From contig NQOF01000009.1 in assembly GCA_002270465.1 (NCBI GenBank), positions 62,001-126,000 of the forward strand: 64,000 nt of DNA, given 5' to 3'. The stretch is from Blautia hominis (GTDB taxonomy: Bacteria; Bacillota; Clostridia; Lachnospirales; Lachnospiraceae). Of the stretch, positions 43,132-50,112 are shown in pieces. Position 1 is the stretch's first letter. Each line of letters starts with the position of its first letter. The notes beneath the pieces are model-generated. The model did not search any database. It saw only the letters and a list, made by a program, of their open reading frames with translations, and was not told where the DNA came from. Position numbers and translations under genes: made by a program.

Positions 43132-43495
43132 CTCGTTTTTATGTCCGGGGAGCTGGCTGCAGCTCTCCTGGTGAGATACAAAGTTGTAAATGCACGTGCA
43201 CCCGTGCTTTACATAGAGTAACCATTGTGTAGTCGGGGCACCAACACCGCCCCGGCAGTCCCTAAAAACCTTAACCCTGCAAAAAGCAATCCTTGTCCGC
43301 CGTAACCTTTCGGCGCTCCCCCCTTTTTTCTTGGGCGTCTGCGCGTAGCGCTTAAACCAGCGTCCCTTGGGCACCCGGGCGCCGGGTCCCATGGGGCGGT
43401 GGGGCGCCGGGTGAGCGGTCGGATCCATTGCGTAGGGATGTAAGTTATATGGTGGTGGTCGAGACATAACAATTACTGGGAGGAGGGGCTAATAT
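43132..43495. other. Phage intergenic region I: candidate replication origin or packaging signal
   Basis: 364 bases without a credible gene, and markedly GC-rich inside an AT-rich phage. Hairpins include GAGCTGGCTGCAGCTC near 43150; TCGGGGC...GCCCCGG near 43232; and a strong CACCCGG(G)CGCC (43372-43383) with GGCGCCGGGTG (43403-43413). TAGTCGGGGC at 43230-43239 recurs inverted at 47947-47956. Filamentous phages keep plus/minus origins and the packaging hairpin in such a region. The GTGAGATACAAA word at 43171 is the right arm of the hairpin family listed elsewhere. Confidence 0.6.
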
Positions 43496-43720
43496 TTGGA
43501 TGCATATTGTTTCTTCATGTACCAGTGGTGTTTGTACATCTCTGAGCATATGGCATTTCTAATTATTTTGCCATTATATATATTTTGCAACATTTTGATT
43601 TTTGTATACATCCATGTAAATTGTCGGAAACATAATGTTGTTTTTTATTCTGATAAGATTACTTGGCTGCTACTGCTCATAGACATTTTGCTATTTGCAC
43701 TATTTGTCTATTTGGCATGA
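43496..43720 (+). CDS. Small two-segment phage membrane protein
   Basis: A 74-residue product with two hydrophobic segments (MAFLIILPLYIFCNILIFVYIHV and WLLLLIDILLFALFVYLA) around a basic CRKHNVVFYSDK loop. The start is a TTG at 43496 behind GGGAGGAGGGG. The next in-frame ATG is seven codons on and would have a worse ribosome binding site distance. No assignment; possibly a morphogenesis protein. Confidence 0.6.
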   Translation: MDAYCFFMYQWCLYISEHMAFLIILPLYIFCNILIFVYIHVNCRKHNVVFYSDKITWLLLLIDILLFALFVYLA

Positions 43721-43829
43721 TACTTTGATATCCCGTCTGCCTGAAACATAGTGGGCGGTTTATATAGATAATAAAAAATGTGTTTTGTTTATCTGTGCTG
43801 ATATGCCAGATAACAGAAAGGAGAATGAA

Positions 43830-44165
43830 ATGAATACACAGAGGATCTTGTTACTTTACGCCGGGGAATATGATATGAAGGCAAAAGACACAGGAGAGAT
43901 TGTAAAAGGCTGTACCTTTAAGTATCTCTTTTTTGGCGAAAAGGGTGAACTGCTCAAATCCCATTATGACCAGGTGGGAGGAGTTGGCTTCCAGCCAGCT
44001 AAATGTACCGTTGATTTTGATAAACGCAGCCAGGTTGTGTCTGCTCCTGCGGTTTATGATGCTGAGTTTATGATGAAGGTTGGCAGTGATGGTAAGCCTG
44101 TCCTGGTTGTTGATACACTGCATTATGTATGTGATGCGACCTTTGGAATGCTTGAGAAGAAATAG
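43830..44165 (+). CDS. Candidate phage ssDNA-binding protein (pV-like position)
   Basis: A 111-residue soluble protein (RILLLYAGEYDMKAKDTGEIVKGCTFKYLFFG, then GFQPAKCTVDFDKRS, ending FGMLEKK). It has alternating hydrophobic and polar residues suggestive of a small beta-barrel. Its place just before the small coat-type genes is the position of gene V in Ff phages, which encodes the ssDNA-binding protein coating the replicated genome. The assignment rests on size, predicted fold and order only. AAGGAGAATGAA precedes the ATG at 43830; an earlier in-frame start at 43785 lacks a ribosome binding site. Confidence 0.62.
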   Translation: MNTQRILLLYAGEYDMKAKDTGEIVKGCTFKYLFFGEKGELLKSHYDQVGGVGFQPAKCTVDFDKRSQVVSAPAVYDAEFMMKVGSDGKPVLVVDTLHYVCDATFGMLEKK

Positions 44166-44175
44166 GGGGGAGCTC

Positions 44176-44400
44176 ATGAACCTAAAAAAGAACCCTACAG
44201 AAAAGGATGATATCCAGGAACAGTGGGAATCCGTGATGCAGATAGCCAATGCATCAACAGAACAGCTCGAATTATACCGTACACAAACTTTAGTAAAGCT
44301 TGATACAAGTATACGGATGCTTGTAAAAACTTTAAGGACTGTAAAAAATCTTTTGATTGCTCTGTTGATTTTTGTGGTCATCATTGCTTTGTTGGTATGA
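44176..44400 (+). CDS. Small phage membrane protein (74 aa)
   Basis: The N-terminal 50 residues are polar and helical (KNPTEKDDIQEQWESVMQIANASTEQLELYRTQTL), followed by one C-terminal membrane segment (LLIALLIFVVIIALLV). There is no signal peptide. GGGGGGAGCTC precedes the ATG. It lies in the block where Ff phages keep genes VII and IX, though it is larger than those. Function unknown. Confidence 0.68.
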   Translation: MNLKKNPTEKDDIQEQWESVMQIANASTEQLELYRTQTLVKLDTSIRMLVKTLRTVKNLLIALLIFVVIIALLV

Positions 44401-44404
44401 GCCT

Positions 44405-44914
44405 ATGGATGAACAGGTTTTGTCCTTATTGCAACAGATGGTGGACAATCAGGAAAAAGAGTTGGAATATCTGAAAAATATATCTGACGATATATATGCT
44501 GTCCGTGGCTCAACGCAGTCGCTGTGTGAAGCATTGAACACATGGCATGAAGAGGTCAAACAGGAAAAGGTCCAGGCTGAGGAAGAAAAAGCTCTCCGGG
44601 AGCAGGAAGAAGCCCGGGCGGCACTTGAAGCAGAACAGGCTCCCCAGGAAGAACTTGTTCCTGAGTATCAGGAAGTTTTGGATGCGATCCAGGTATCTGT
44701 ATCTGATATTAAAGGTACTATGGGGAGTATTGAGAAATCCTTTTCTTCCCTGGATATTGGACAGTATAAAGGCACTTTAGAAGCACTACAGAAGGAAACA
44801 ACTGAAATGAGCACGACTGCACAGCAGACAAATTCTTTTTTGGTTGTGATCGGGCTTGGTGTATTCCTGGTTGCTGGATTCCTGCTTGCACGTTTTGTCT
44901 GGGGCAGGTTATAG
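44405..44914 (+). CDS. Coiled-coil phage protein with C-terminal membrane anchor
   Basis: A 169-residue protein, almost wholly helical. A long glutamate-rich coiled coil (EEVKQEKVQAEEEKALREQEEARAALEAEQ) spans residues about 50-85. A second helical block (VSVSDIKGTMGSIEKSFSSL) follows, and it ends in a membrane segment (FLVVIGLGVFLVAGFLLARFVWGRL). The tail-anchored layout resembles the preceding 74-residue protein. Could be a minor virion or assembly protein. The ATG at 44405 lies 4 bases after the upstream stop. Confidence 0.68.
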   Translation: MDEQVLSLLQQMVDNQEKELEYLKNISDDIYAVRGSTQSLCEALNTWHEEVKQEKVQAEEEKALREQEEARAALEAEQAPQEELVPEYQEVLDAIQVSVSDIKGTMGSIEKSFSSLDIGQYKGTLEALQKETTEMSTTAQQTNSFLVVIGLGVFLVAGFLLARFVWGRL

Positions 44915-44922
44915 AGGTGCAT

Positions 44923-45084
44923 ATGGATATTATAAAATTGTATATTTCGGAAGATCTGGTATCCAGTTATCTGGAATTAGTCATTACATATGGTATTTGC
45001 GGTGGCTTTGCTATTGCTACTGTGACGATCATTATCGGTATGATTATTTATAAAACCTTAGGGTTTTTGAATAATACAAATTAA
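44923..45084 (+). CDS. Small phage membrane protein (53 aa)
   Basis: A 53-residue frame from ATG 44923 behind AGAGGTGCAT. It has one hydrophobic segment (YGICGGFAIATVTIIIGMIIY) preceded by an acidic stretch (SEDLVSSYLELV) and followed by KTLGFLNNTN. Its size and position immediately before the major coat gene match the gene VII/IX type tip proteins of filamentous phages. Assignment is by context. Confidence 0.68.
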   Translation: MDIIKLYISEDLVSSYLELVITYGICGGFAIATVTIIIGMIIYKTLGFLNNTN

Positions 45085-45121
45085 ATCAAAGATTGCTGAA
45101 AAGCAAAGAAAGGAGTAGTTT

Positions 45122-45280
45122 ATGGAAGCTATTACAACTGCGTTCACAACAGCTATGACAACGATTCAGGGAGATGTAACAACCCTGGTAGCAGCGGCGA
45201 TTGCCCCGGCATTGGTTATTTGTGGTATTTTCCTTGCACCTAAACTGGGTGTCCGCTTTTTCAAGAGCGTCGCAAATTAA
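45122..45280 (+). CDS. Probable major coat protein (pVIII-like)
   Basis: A 52-residue protein with the charge pattern of mature pVIII: a polar, threonine-rich N-terminus with Glu2 and Asp18 (AITTAFTTAMTTIQGDVTTL), a hydrophobic centre (VAAAIAPALVICGIFLA), and a basic C-terminus (KLGVRFFKSV) to contact DNA inside the virion. It has no signal peptide, unlike Ff pVIII. A strong ribosome binding site (AAAGGAGTAGTTT) and a strong terminator 19 bases after its stop fit a highly expressed coat gene. Confidence 0.82.
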   Translation: MEAITTAFTTAMTTIQGDVTTLVAAAIAPALVICGIFLAPKLGVRFFKSVAN

Positions 45281-45298
45281 GTACAATGCACAACATGA

Positions 45299-45330
45299 GG
45301 CGGTACGGTTTAGGCCGTATCGCCTTTTTT
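45299..45330 (+). terminator. Central terminator after the coat gene
   Basis: GGCGGTACGG (45299-45308) pairs with CCGTATCGCC (45315-45324), with a G-T pair, followed by TTTTTT. Ff phages have their main terminator at the same place, right after gene VIII. Confidence 0.9.
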
Positions 45331-45393
45331 GTATCTCAAATCAATGATGCTGCCGCTCCTGATCCGGGACGGCCGGGAACCGGAGTGAGATAC
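45331..45393 (+). repeat. Prophage GTATCTCAAA hairpin, copy 2
   Basis: GTATCTCAAAT at 45331 pairs with the GTGAGATAC arm near 45385. Between them lies GCTGCCGCTCCTGATC and a second GC-rich hairpin (CCGGGACGGCCGGGAACCGG). It starts directly after the central terminator and ends 23 bases before the adsorption-protein ATG. Confidence 0.8.
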
Positions 45394-45415
45394 AAAATCA
45401 GGAAGGGGGCAGGTT

Positions 45416-47038
45416 ATGAAAACTATGAGGATGCGGCTGGCAAGCTGGTTGATGATCATATGTATCTTGACCGGGGTATTTGCATCCAGCGTATCTGTTC
45501 AGGCGGCAGATACAACCTGGGAGGAAATAGTTGACGGGTGTCAGTTTGGTCTTACAACGGTCAAGTATATGCTTACATCTACTTTTGGATTTTTCACACA
45601 AGATTTGGATACTTATATGCAAAACAACAAGCAATACTGGCAATATGCCAAAGATTTTCAAGATCGCTGGGATGCGAAAGGAGAAGGTGAAACAAATATA
45701 GCGGTGACAAAAGATGAGGTGCAAGGATTATATGATATTGCCAAGGCAAGTGTAACTGCTCTTAATGGATATTATTTGATTACACCTTCTATGTCACGTG
45801 ATGAGATGTTTAATTATTTTAAATCTATCATTGATACTTCAGAGGATGCTGGCACTTTTTTGGATTTTTTTAATTCTCATGATAGTTTTATGTATTATTT
45901 TAATGCTCCTTCTTCATCTTCATATGATTCTTATTATCTTTATTCATATGATTTTAGTAACTATCTTTATATTGGCACCAATAGTGATGTTTATGTGTAT
46001 AAAGATGGCGATACTATATATTGGCCTTATGATTGTTTGATAATTCAACGTCATCGTTCTTATGGTAATGTTTCTGTTTCGTTTCGGAAGCAACAGGGGA
46101 TGCGTTATCCCTATGATGCTTATAATGCACAATTTACGGGATATGCTGGTAATACTTTTAAAATCTTTTATTCAAAGCTTGATTTATTGAATTATATTAA
46201 TGGCGGAAAACCTGGCTCTTATCAGGGAAGTAATTTTAATATGCCTGTCTTATCCGGTAATACGCTTAATATTGACCTTGGTAAAGCTGCAGCGACAGAC
46301 TGGGATAAAGTAAATAAGAGTATTTACGAGTCGGTTTCGGATGCTATAACGGATGCTGGCGGTTGGGGCGCTTTGGATGAATCCCAAAAGCAGGAAATCA
46401 TAGATAGTAAAATGGAGGATATCCTTGGCAGCCTGGGTGAAATCGGGGACAATACAGGGCAGTCAAATGCTCTTCTCTCTTCCATCAAGGATATATTAAA
46501 GAGCATTAATAACCATGTAGTATCTATCTCTGATTACTTGATTGATGCCATTACAAATCAAGGTAAGTTATTTAATCTTTTTAAGGATTTTAGTTTTGAA
46601 AAACTTCTTGAAACCATCAAGGATTCCGGTGGTTCTGGTGGTTCGATTGCTGATTCCGCTGTCGGTACAGTCATAGGCAGCTTTATTTCGGACTTATTGG
46701 AAAAGGTCATGAATGGAGATGAAACCGCTGAAGATGCAGTTTCAATTCTGGTAACTAGGTTTTCAAAACTGGTTGATGTTTCTAAAACCAAATTTCCTTT
46801 TAGTCTTCCTTGGGATGTTGTAGTCATTTTTAAAACCTTGTCTCATGAGCCGGAAACGCCTGTGATAGATTTTCCCATAAAAGTGGCATCTGTTGGATTT
46901 GACTATACGATTCATATTGATATGAAAGATTTTGAATCCCTGTCTAAAATGTGCCGTGCCTTTTTTGCGATAACTTTTGCTTTGATATTGATTAAGCTTA
47001 CTTTATTGATGATTAACAGGGGGGATCTGGATGCTTGA
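45416..47038 (+). CDS. Adsorption/minor coat protein (pIII-like)
   Basis: A 540-residue exported protein. The signal peptide (MKTMRMRLASWLMIICILTG...SVQA) would be cut near residue 30. A Ser/Tyr/Asp-rich segment (about residues 160-185) and a Gly/Ser linker (GGSGGS) separate domains. The last 30 residues form a membrane anchor (FFAITFALILIKLTLLM). Signal, modular ectodomain and C-terminal anchor are the layout of filamentous phage pIII, which binds the host receptor. No sequence similarity to Ff pIII is apparent. GGAAGGGGGCAGGTT precedes the ATG. It overlaps the next gene by 8 bases. Confidence 0.82.
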   Translation: MKTMRMRLASWLMIICILTGVFASSVSVQAADTTWEEIVDGCQFGLTTVKYMLTSTFGFFTQDLDTYMQNNKQYWQYAKDFQDRWDAKGEGETNIAVTKDEVQGLYDIAKASVTALNGYYLITPSMSRDEMFNYFKSIIDTSEDAGTFLDFFNSHDSFMYYFNAPSSSSYDSYYLYSYDFSNYLYIGTNSDVYVYKDGDTIYWPYDCLIIQRHRSYGNVSVSFRKQQGMRYPYDAYNAQFTGYAGNTFKIFYSKLDLLNYINGGKPGSYQGSNFNMPVLSGNTLNIDLGKAAATDWDKVNKSIYESVSDAITDAGGWGALDESQKQEIIDSKMEDILGSLGEIGDNTGQSNALLSSIKDILKSINNHVVSISDYLIDAITNQGKLFNLFKDFSFEKLLETIKDSGGSGGSIADSAVGTVIGSFISDLLEKVMNGDETAEDAVSILVTRFSKLVDVSKTKFPFSLPWDVVVIFKTLSHEPETPVIDFPIKVASVGFDYTIHIDMKDFESLSKMCRAFFAITFALILIKLTLLMINRGDLDA

Positions 47039-47249
47039 CGTAGTATTTAATATTTTAACTGCATTGATTAATATTCTCCCGGCAAGTCCATTTCTGGCTT
47101 ATGCGAAGTTTGCAGAGGGTATTGATCTGCTGGGTTATCTGAACTGGTTTGTGCCTTTTGATATTTTTGCACTGATGTTGGAAAGCTGGATAGTCTGTAT
47201 GGGACTATATTATAGCTATCGTATATCCAAAAGTAGTATGAAGCATTAA
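47031..47249 (+). CDS. pVI-like hydrophobic virion protein
   Basis: A 72-residue very hydrophobic protein with two membrane segments (VVFNILTALINILPASPFLAY and VPFDIFALMLESWIVCMGLYYSY) and a basic tail (RISKSSMKH). It sits between the pIII-like and Zot genes as gene VI does in Ff phages. Assignment is by position and hydrophobicity. Its start overlaps the end of the upstream gene, so translation is probably coupled. Confidence 0.78.
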   Translation: MLDVVFNILTALINILPASPFLAYAKFAEGIDLLGYLNWFVPFDIFALMLESWIVCMGLYYSYRISKSSMKH

Positions 47250-47259
47250 GGAGGATGCT

Positions 47260-47922
47260 ATGAGTGTATATTTTTTTAGTGGGAAACCGGGAAGTGGTAA
47301 ATCGCTTCATGCCGCCCAGATGATTGACGAATGGGTGCGTCGTGGTAAAAATGTGATAACAAATTTTCCAATCAATGAACAGTTTTGGGATAAACGGAAG
47401 GCTAAAGGTAAAAGTGTCGGCATAGTTATCTCCTGTTCCAATGATGAAATCTTGAAATACGGTGTGAAAGGGTTGGTTGGCTTCTCCGATCAGTTCCATA
47501 GCCGGAATAAAGAAGGTCAGATGATCGAGCGTCAGACGCTTGTCATCTTGGATGAATGCCAGACGTTGTTCAATTCAAGAAGCTGGAACATCAAAGGTCG
47601 TTCCGACTGGGTGATTTTATTTTCCCAGCACCGGAAGTTTGGATTTGAGTTTCTGCTCATTTCCCAGGAAAAGACGTTTGTTGATAAACAAATCCGGGCG
47701 CAGTTCCAGTGGGAGTACGAGCACCGGAACATCAAGAATTTTAAAACCTTGGGATTTATCCTGGCTATGCTCTGTGGCGGTAATTTTTTTGTTGTTGTAG
47801 TACGGAGCATGGACGTAGGGAAGAAAGATCATGCGGAATTTAAAGGGAGTAGTAAGAAGTATTACAAGCTGTATGACAGCTATCGTATCTTCGACACGCA
47901 GACGTTAAGGGCTAACTACTGA
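47260..47922 (+). CDS. Zot-domain assembly ATPase (pI-like)
   Basis: A 220-residue P-loop protein of the zonular occludens toxin/pI family that powers filamentous phage extrusion. Walker A is YFFSGKPGSGKSLHA at the N-terminus. NVITNFPIN follows, and Walker B is LVILDECQTLF near residue 105. SQHRKFGFEFLLISQE comes next, then a hydrophobic segment (LGFILAMLCGGNFFVVVV) near residue 162. The C-terminal domain is only about 40 residues, shorter than in Gram-negative pI, which must contact a secretin. This and the lack of a secretin gene fit a monoderm host. Confidence 0.92.
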   Translation: MSVYFFSGKPGSGKSLHAAQMIDEWVRRGKNVITNFPINEQFWDKRKAKGKSVGIVISCSNDEILKYGVKGLVGFSDQFHSRNKEGQMIERQTLVILDECQTLFNSRSWNIKGRSDWVILFSQHRKFGFEFLLISQEKTFVDKQIRAQFQWEYEHRNIKNFKTLGFILAMLCGGNFFVVVVRSMDVGKKDHAEFKGSSKKYYKLYDSYRIFDTQTLRANY

Positions 47923-48196
47923 CTGACGCCGGAGCTCGGGGCAGGGGCCCCGACTAGGCGGCTGTCAGTAGTCAGCCCATAGGCAAGGATGTAATTCAAA
48001 AGTTTAGCTGCAGCCAGGTTATCTGCAGAAAAAATGAGTTACAAATCCTTCAACCACGTGCTTGTAATACGTGGTCTAGAAATACATCAAAAAAATGCTT
48101 AAAGCCCGCATAAATACAGGGGAAAACCGCATTTTTAAAATTTCGGGAAAACGGCATTTCCCGAAAAACTTTAGTATGATAAAGTGAGGTGTTAAT
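47909..48196. other. Phage intergenic region II: cruciform and Rep leader
   Basis: A 70-bp hairpin (arms 47909-47930 and 47957-47978, 17 or so of 22 pairs, starting GGGCT) overlaps the Zot stop codon and encloses TCGGGG/CCCCGA. Downstream are CCACGTGCTTGTAATACGTGG near 48055 and TTTCGGGAAA...TTTCCCGAAA near 48147, then the Rep ribosome binding site GTGAGGTG. It is a strong candidate for a replication origin or Rep control region, as Rep proteins nick at hairpins next to their own gene. Confidence 0.65.
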
Positions 48197-49774
48197 TTGG
48201 TCTTAAAAAGAGAAATTTCTCAAACGCAAATCAGTAACGACCTGGATGATCAAATGAGAAATTATTGGTTTGATTTCCGTCAAAAAAAATTCTTACATAA
48301 CATTGATACTTTTTATTACAGTGTCAAATTACAGGAAGACTTCACAGACGATTCAACAGATTCAGCAGTTCTCTTTTTCCGTAGATACTTCGAGCAAAAG
48401 AAATCTTTATTTAATAGAAATTACGGTGATAGTATTCCTCTTGAATTTGATGGGTGTGATGTACTGAATCTTCGGCCTTGTACTTTCGCAGGATTCTTTT
48501 CCATTTGCCTTGAATGCCCTGAATGGTTTGATATTTTCATTTCCCCTGTGGTTCCGCACGGTTCGGACGGTGGACTATCCGTGACCTGTGAGATCGTAGT
48601 TCAGATTCGCTCTTATATGCTTTGGATATATGGGGTGAACGAAAGCTTTGAAAGGTCTTATGAATATGTGAAGGCCATATGCAATTATTTTGATCTGCAT
48701 GTTGATTACTGTCAAGAAAACCGGATTGATTATTGCTGGCATAGTAATTATCTTTCAAATCCAGAAAAATTCTTTTCTCTTGATAATTTTTATAAGATGC
48801 GTGTGGATAGGTTCAAAGATGCTTTGACTCATAGTGCAAAGGTCGGTTCAGAGGATTATGAAATAGACTACATTTCTCTTGGTAAACGTTCAGATAAAGT
48901 ATTTATTAGAATCTATCTCAAGAGTAAGGAAGTTGTGGAAAAGAACTATAAACCATGGTTTTTCAAGATTTGGCTGTTTAACGGTTTGATAAATAGATAT
49001 GACTTTTTCGTATATGAAGAATGTTATAAAAGAAAATCATGGAAATATTTAGACATGGCAAGAGTGGCTTTTTATCATCAATATGGGGCTGACAAGATAA
49101 AGCTTGGACTTTGTAAAAAACTTTTGGACGGTACAGCTACCATGGATGATGACAGGTTAAAAAAATTTGCTGATATGCTTACTCCAAAGGTAAATTTGAT
49201 CATGAATGTGGAGTTTCAGACAATGAGGAAACATAGCAAGTCATATCAATTGGCTCCATTTAAGGATAACAGTTCAAAGGGTGAGAAACAGCGGATTTAT
49301 GATTATCTCGATAATCGAAGGATAATAGCTGATTATCTTACGCATTACGTTTTACGGTTAGTTGAACCCTCGGGAGATACAAATAAATCCCGTCGTGATT
49401 ACTGTGCATTTTGGAAGGCATTAAGAAGCTGCCGTATGGTTGATGTCTGCGTAGCTCCGAAACATGTAAAGCTGATTCGCCAGTACAATAGACAGCTTAA
49501 TGGGAATATCATGAAAAAGCGTGCTATCAATGCGGCTGTAGTCTATGGCCTATATACCAGGGGATTGAATAAGGATAATGTTATACAGGATTTTGTCGAA
49601 GCTCTGTGTCAACTTAACGACAATGATATACACGAGGCATATCGTTATAAACAAAAAAAAGCCCGCCAATTCAATGCGGATGAACTGGCGGAAACTTATG
49701 TAAGCGATGCTACTCATAAATATGAAATTGTCAACATTGATACAGGTGAATTATCTATTCCTATAGTACCATAA
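48197..49774 (+). CDS. Rolling-circle replication initiator
   Basis: A 525-residue protein. Its central part, YISLGKRSDKVFIRIYLKSKEV near residue 225, is typical of Rep_trans/RstA-type phage replication initiators, which nick the origin through a tyrosine. Before it are paired aromatic and histidine residues (DLHVDYCQENRIDYCWHS). ISRYDF-like and WKYLDMARVAFYHQYG segments follow. The C-terminal 150 residues are basic. The start is a TTG at 48197 behind GTGAGGTG; an ATG nineteen codons later is possible. It corresponds to Ff gene II. A catalytic tyrosine could not be fixed by eye. Confidence 0.8.
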   Translation: MVLKREISQTQISNDLDDQMRNYWFDFRQKKFLHNIDTFYYSVKLQEDFTDDSTDSAVLFFRRYFEQKKSLFNRNYGDSIPLEFDGCDVLNLRPCTFAGFFSICLECPEWFDIFISPVVPHGSDGGLSVTCEIVVQIRSYMLWIYGVNESFERSYEYVKAICNYFDLHVDYCQENRIDYCWHSNYLSNPEKFFSLDNFYKMRVDRFKDALTHSAKVGSEDYEIDYISLGKRSDKVFIRIYLKSKEVVEKNYKPWFFKIWLFNGLINRYDFFVYEECYKRKSWKYLDMARVAFYHQYGADKIKLGLCKKLLDGTATMDDDRLKKFADMLTPKVNLIMNVEFQTMRKHSKSYQLAPFKDNSSKGEKQRIYDYLDNRRIIADYLTHYVLRLVEPSGDTNKSRRDYCAFWKALRSCRMVDVCVAPKHVKLIRQYNRQLNGNIMKKRAINAAVVYGLYTRGLNKDNVIQDFVEALCQLNDNDIHEAYRYKQKKARQFNADELAETYVSDATHKYEIVNIDTGELSIPIVP

Positions 49775-49801
49775 TTTATTCGGTTTTACAATAATCAAAT
49801 C

Positions 49802-49866
49802 TGTATCTCAAATTAAGTATGCAGCGAAGCCCGATCGGCTCCGGCCGGAGCTGTACGTGAAATACA
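49802..49866 (+). repeat. Prophage GTATCTCAAA hairpin, copy 3
   Basis: TGTATCTCAAATTAAG...GTGAAATACAA frames GCAGCGAAGCCCGATCGGC and CTCCGGCCGGAG, matching copies 1 and 2 in the outer arms and the GCxGCGAARCC block. It sits between Rep and the 73-residue gene, just before GGAGGAAATAAT. Confidence 0.8.
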
Positions 49867-49881
49867 AATGGAGGAAATAAT

Positions 49882-50103
49882 ATGTACGATTTATTCTTCT
49901 TTGATAAAGAATTTCATACCTTTGTGACTTATGAATTTGTTTTTCTTTCAGCTATATTTTTAGTATTAGATTATAACATTAATATACCTTTGTCTATTTA
50001 TTTTTTGATTATGTTATTTGCATATAATCGTGAAGGTATAGAAGAGGAAGATTCTGGTCGTTTTGATACCTATTTTCTTAATAAGTATAAATGGTTAATA
50101 TGA
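49882..50103 (+). CDS. Small phage membrane protein (73 aa)
   Basis: Not recognised. It has two hydrophobic segments (TYEFVFLSAIFLVLDY and IPLSIYFLIMLFAYN) and an acidic C-terminal half (REGIEEEDSGRFDTYF). A clear ribosome binding site (GGAGGAAATAAT) supports it. It lies between Rep and the integrase and is probably cotranscribed with the integrase, whose ATG follows 9 bases after its stop. Confidence 0.65.
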   Translation: MYDLFFFDKEFHTFVTYEFVFLSAIFLVLDYNINIPLSIYFLIMLFAYNREGIEEEDSGRFDTYFLNKYKWLI

Positions 50104-50112
50104 GGTGAGATC

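Noticed and set aside
42841-43472. Minus-strand frames across phage intergenic region I
   Set aside because: They run antisense to the RHH-like gene and through GC hairpins without a ribosome binding site.
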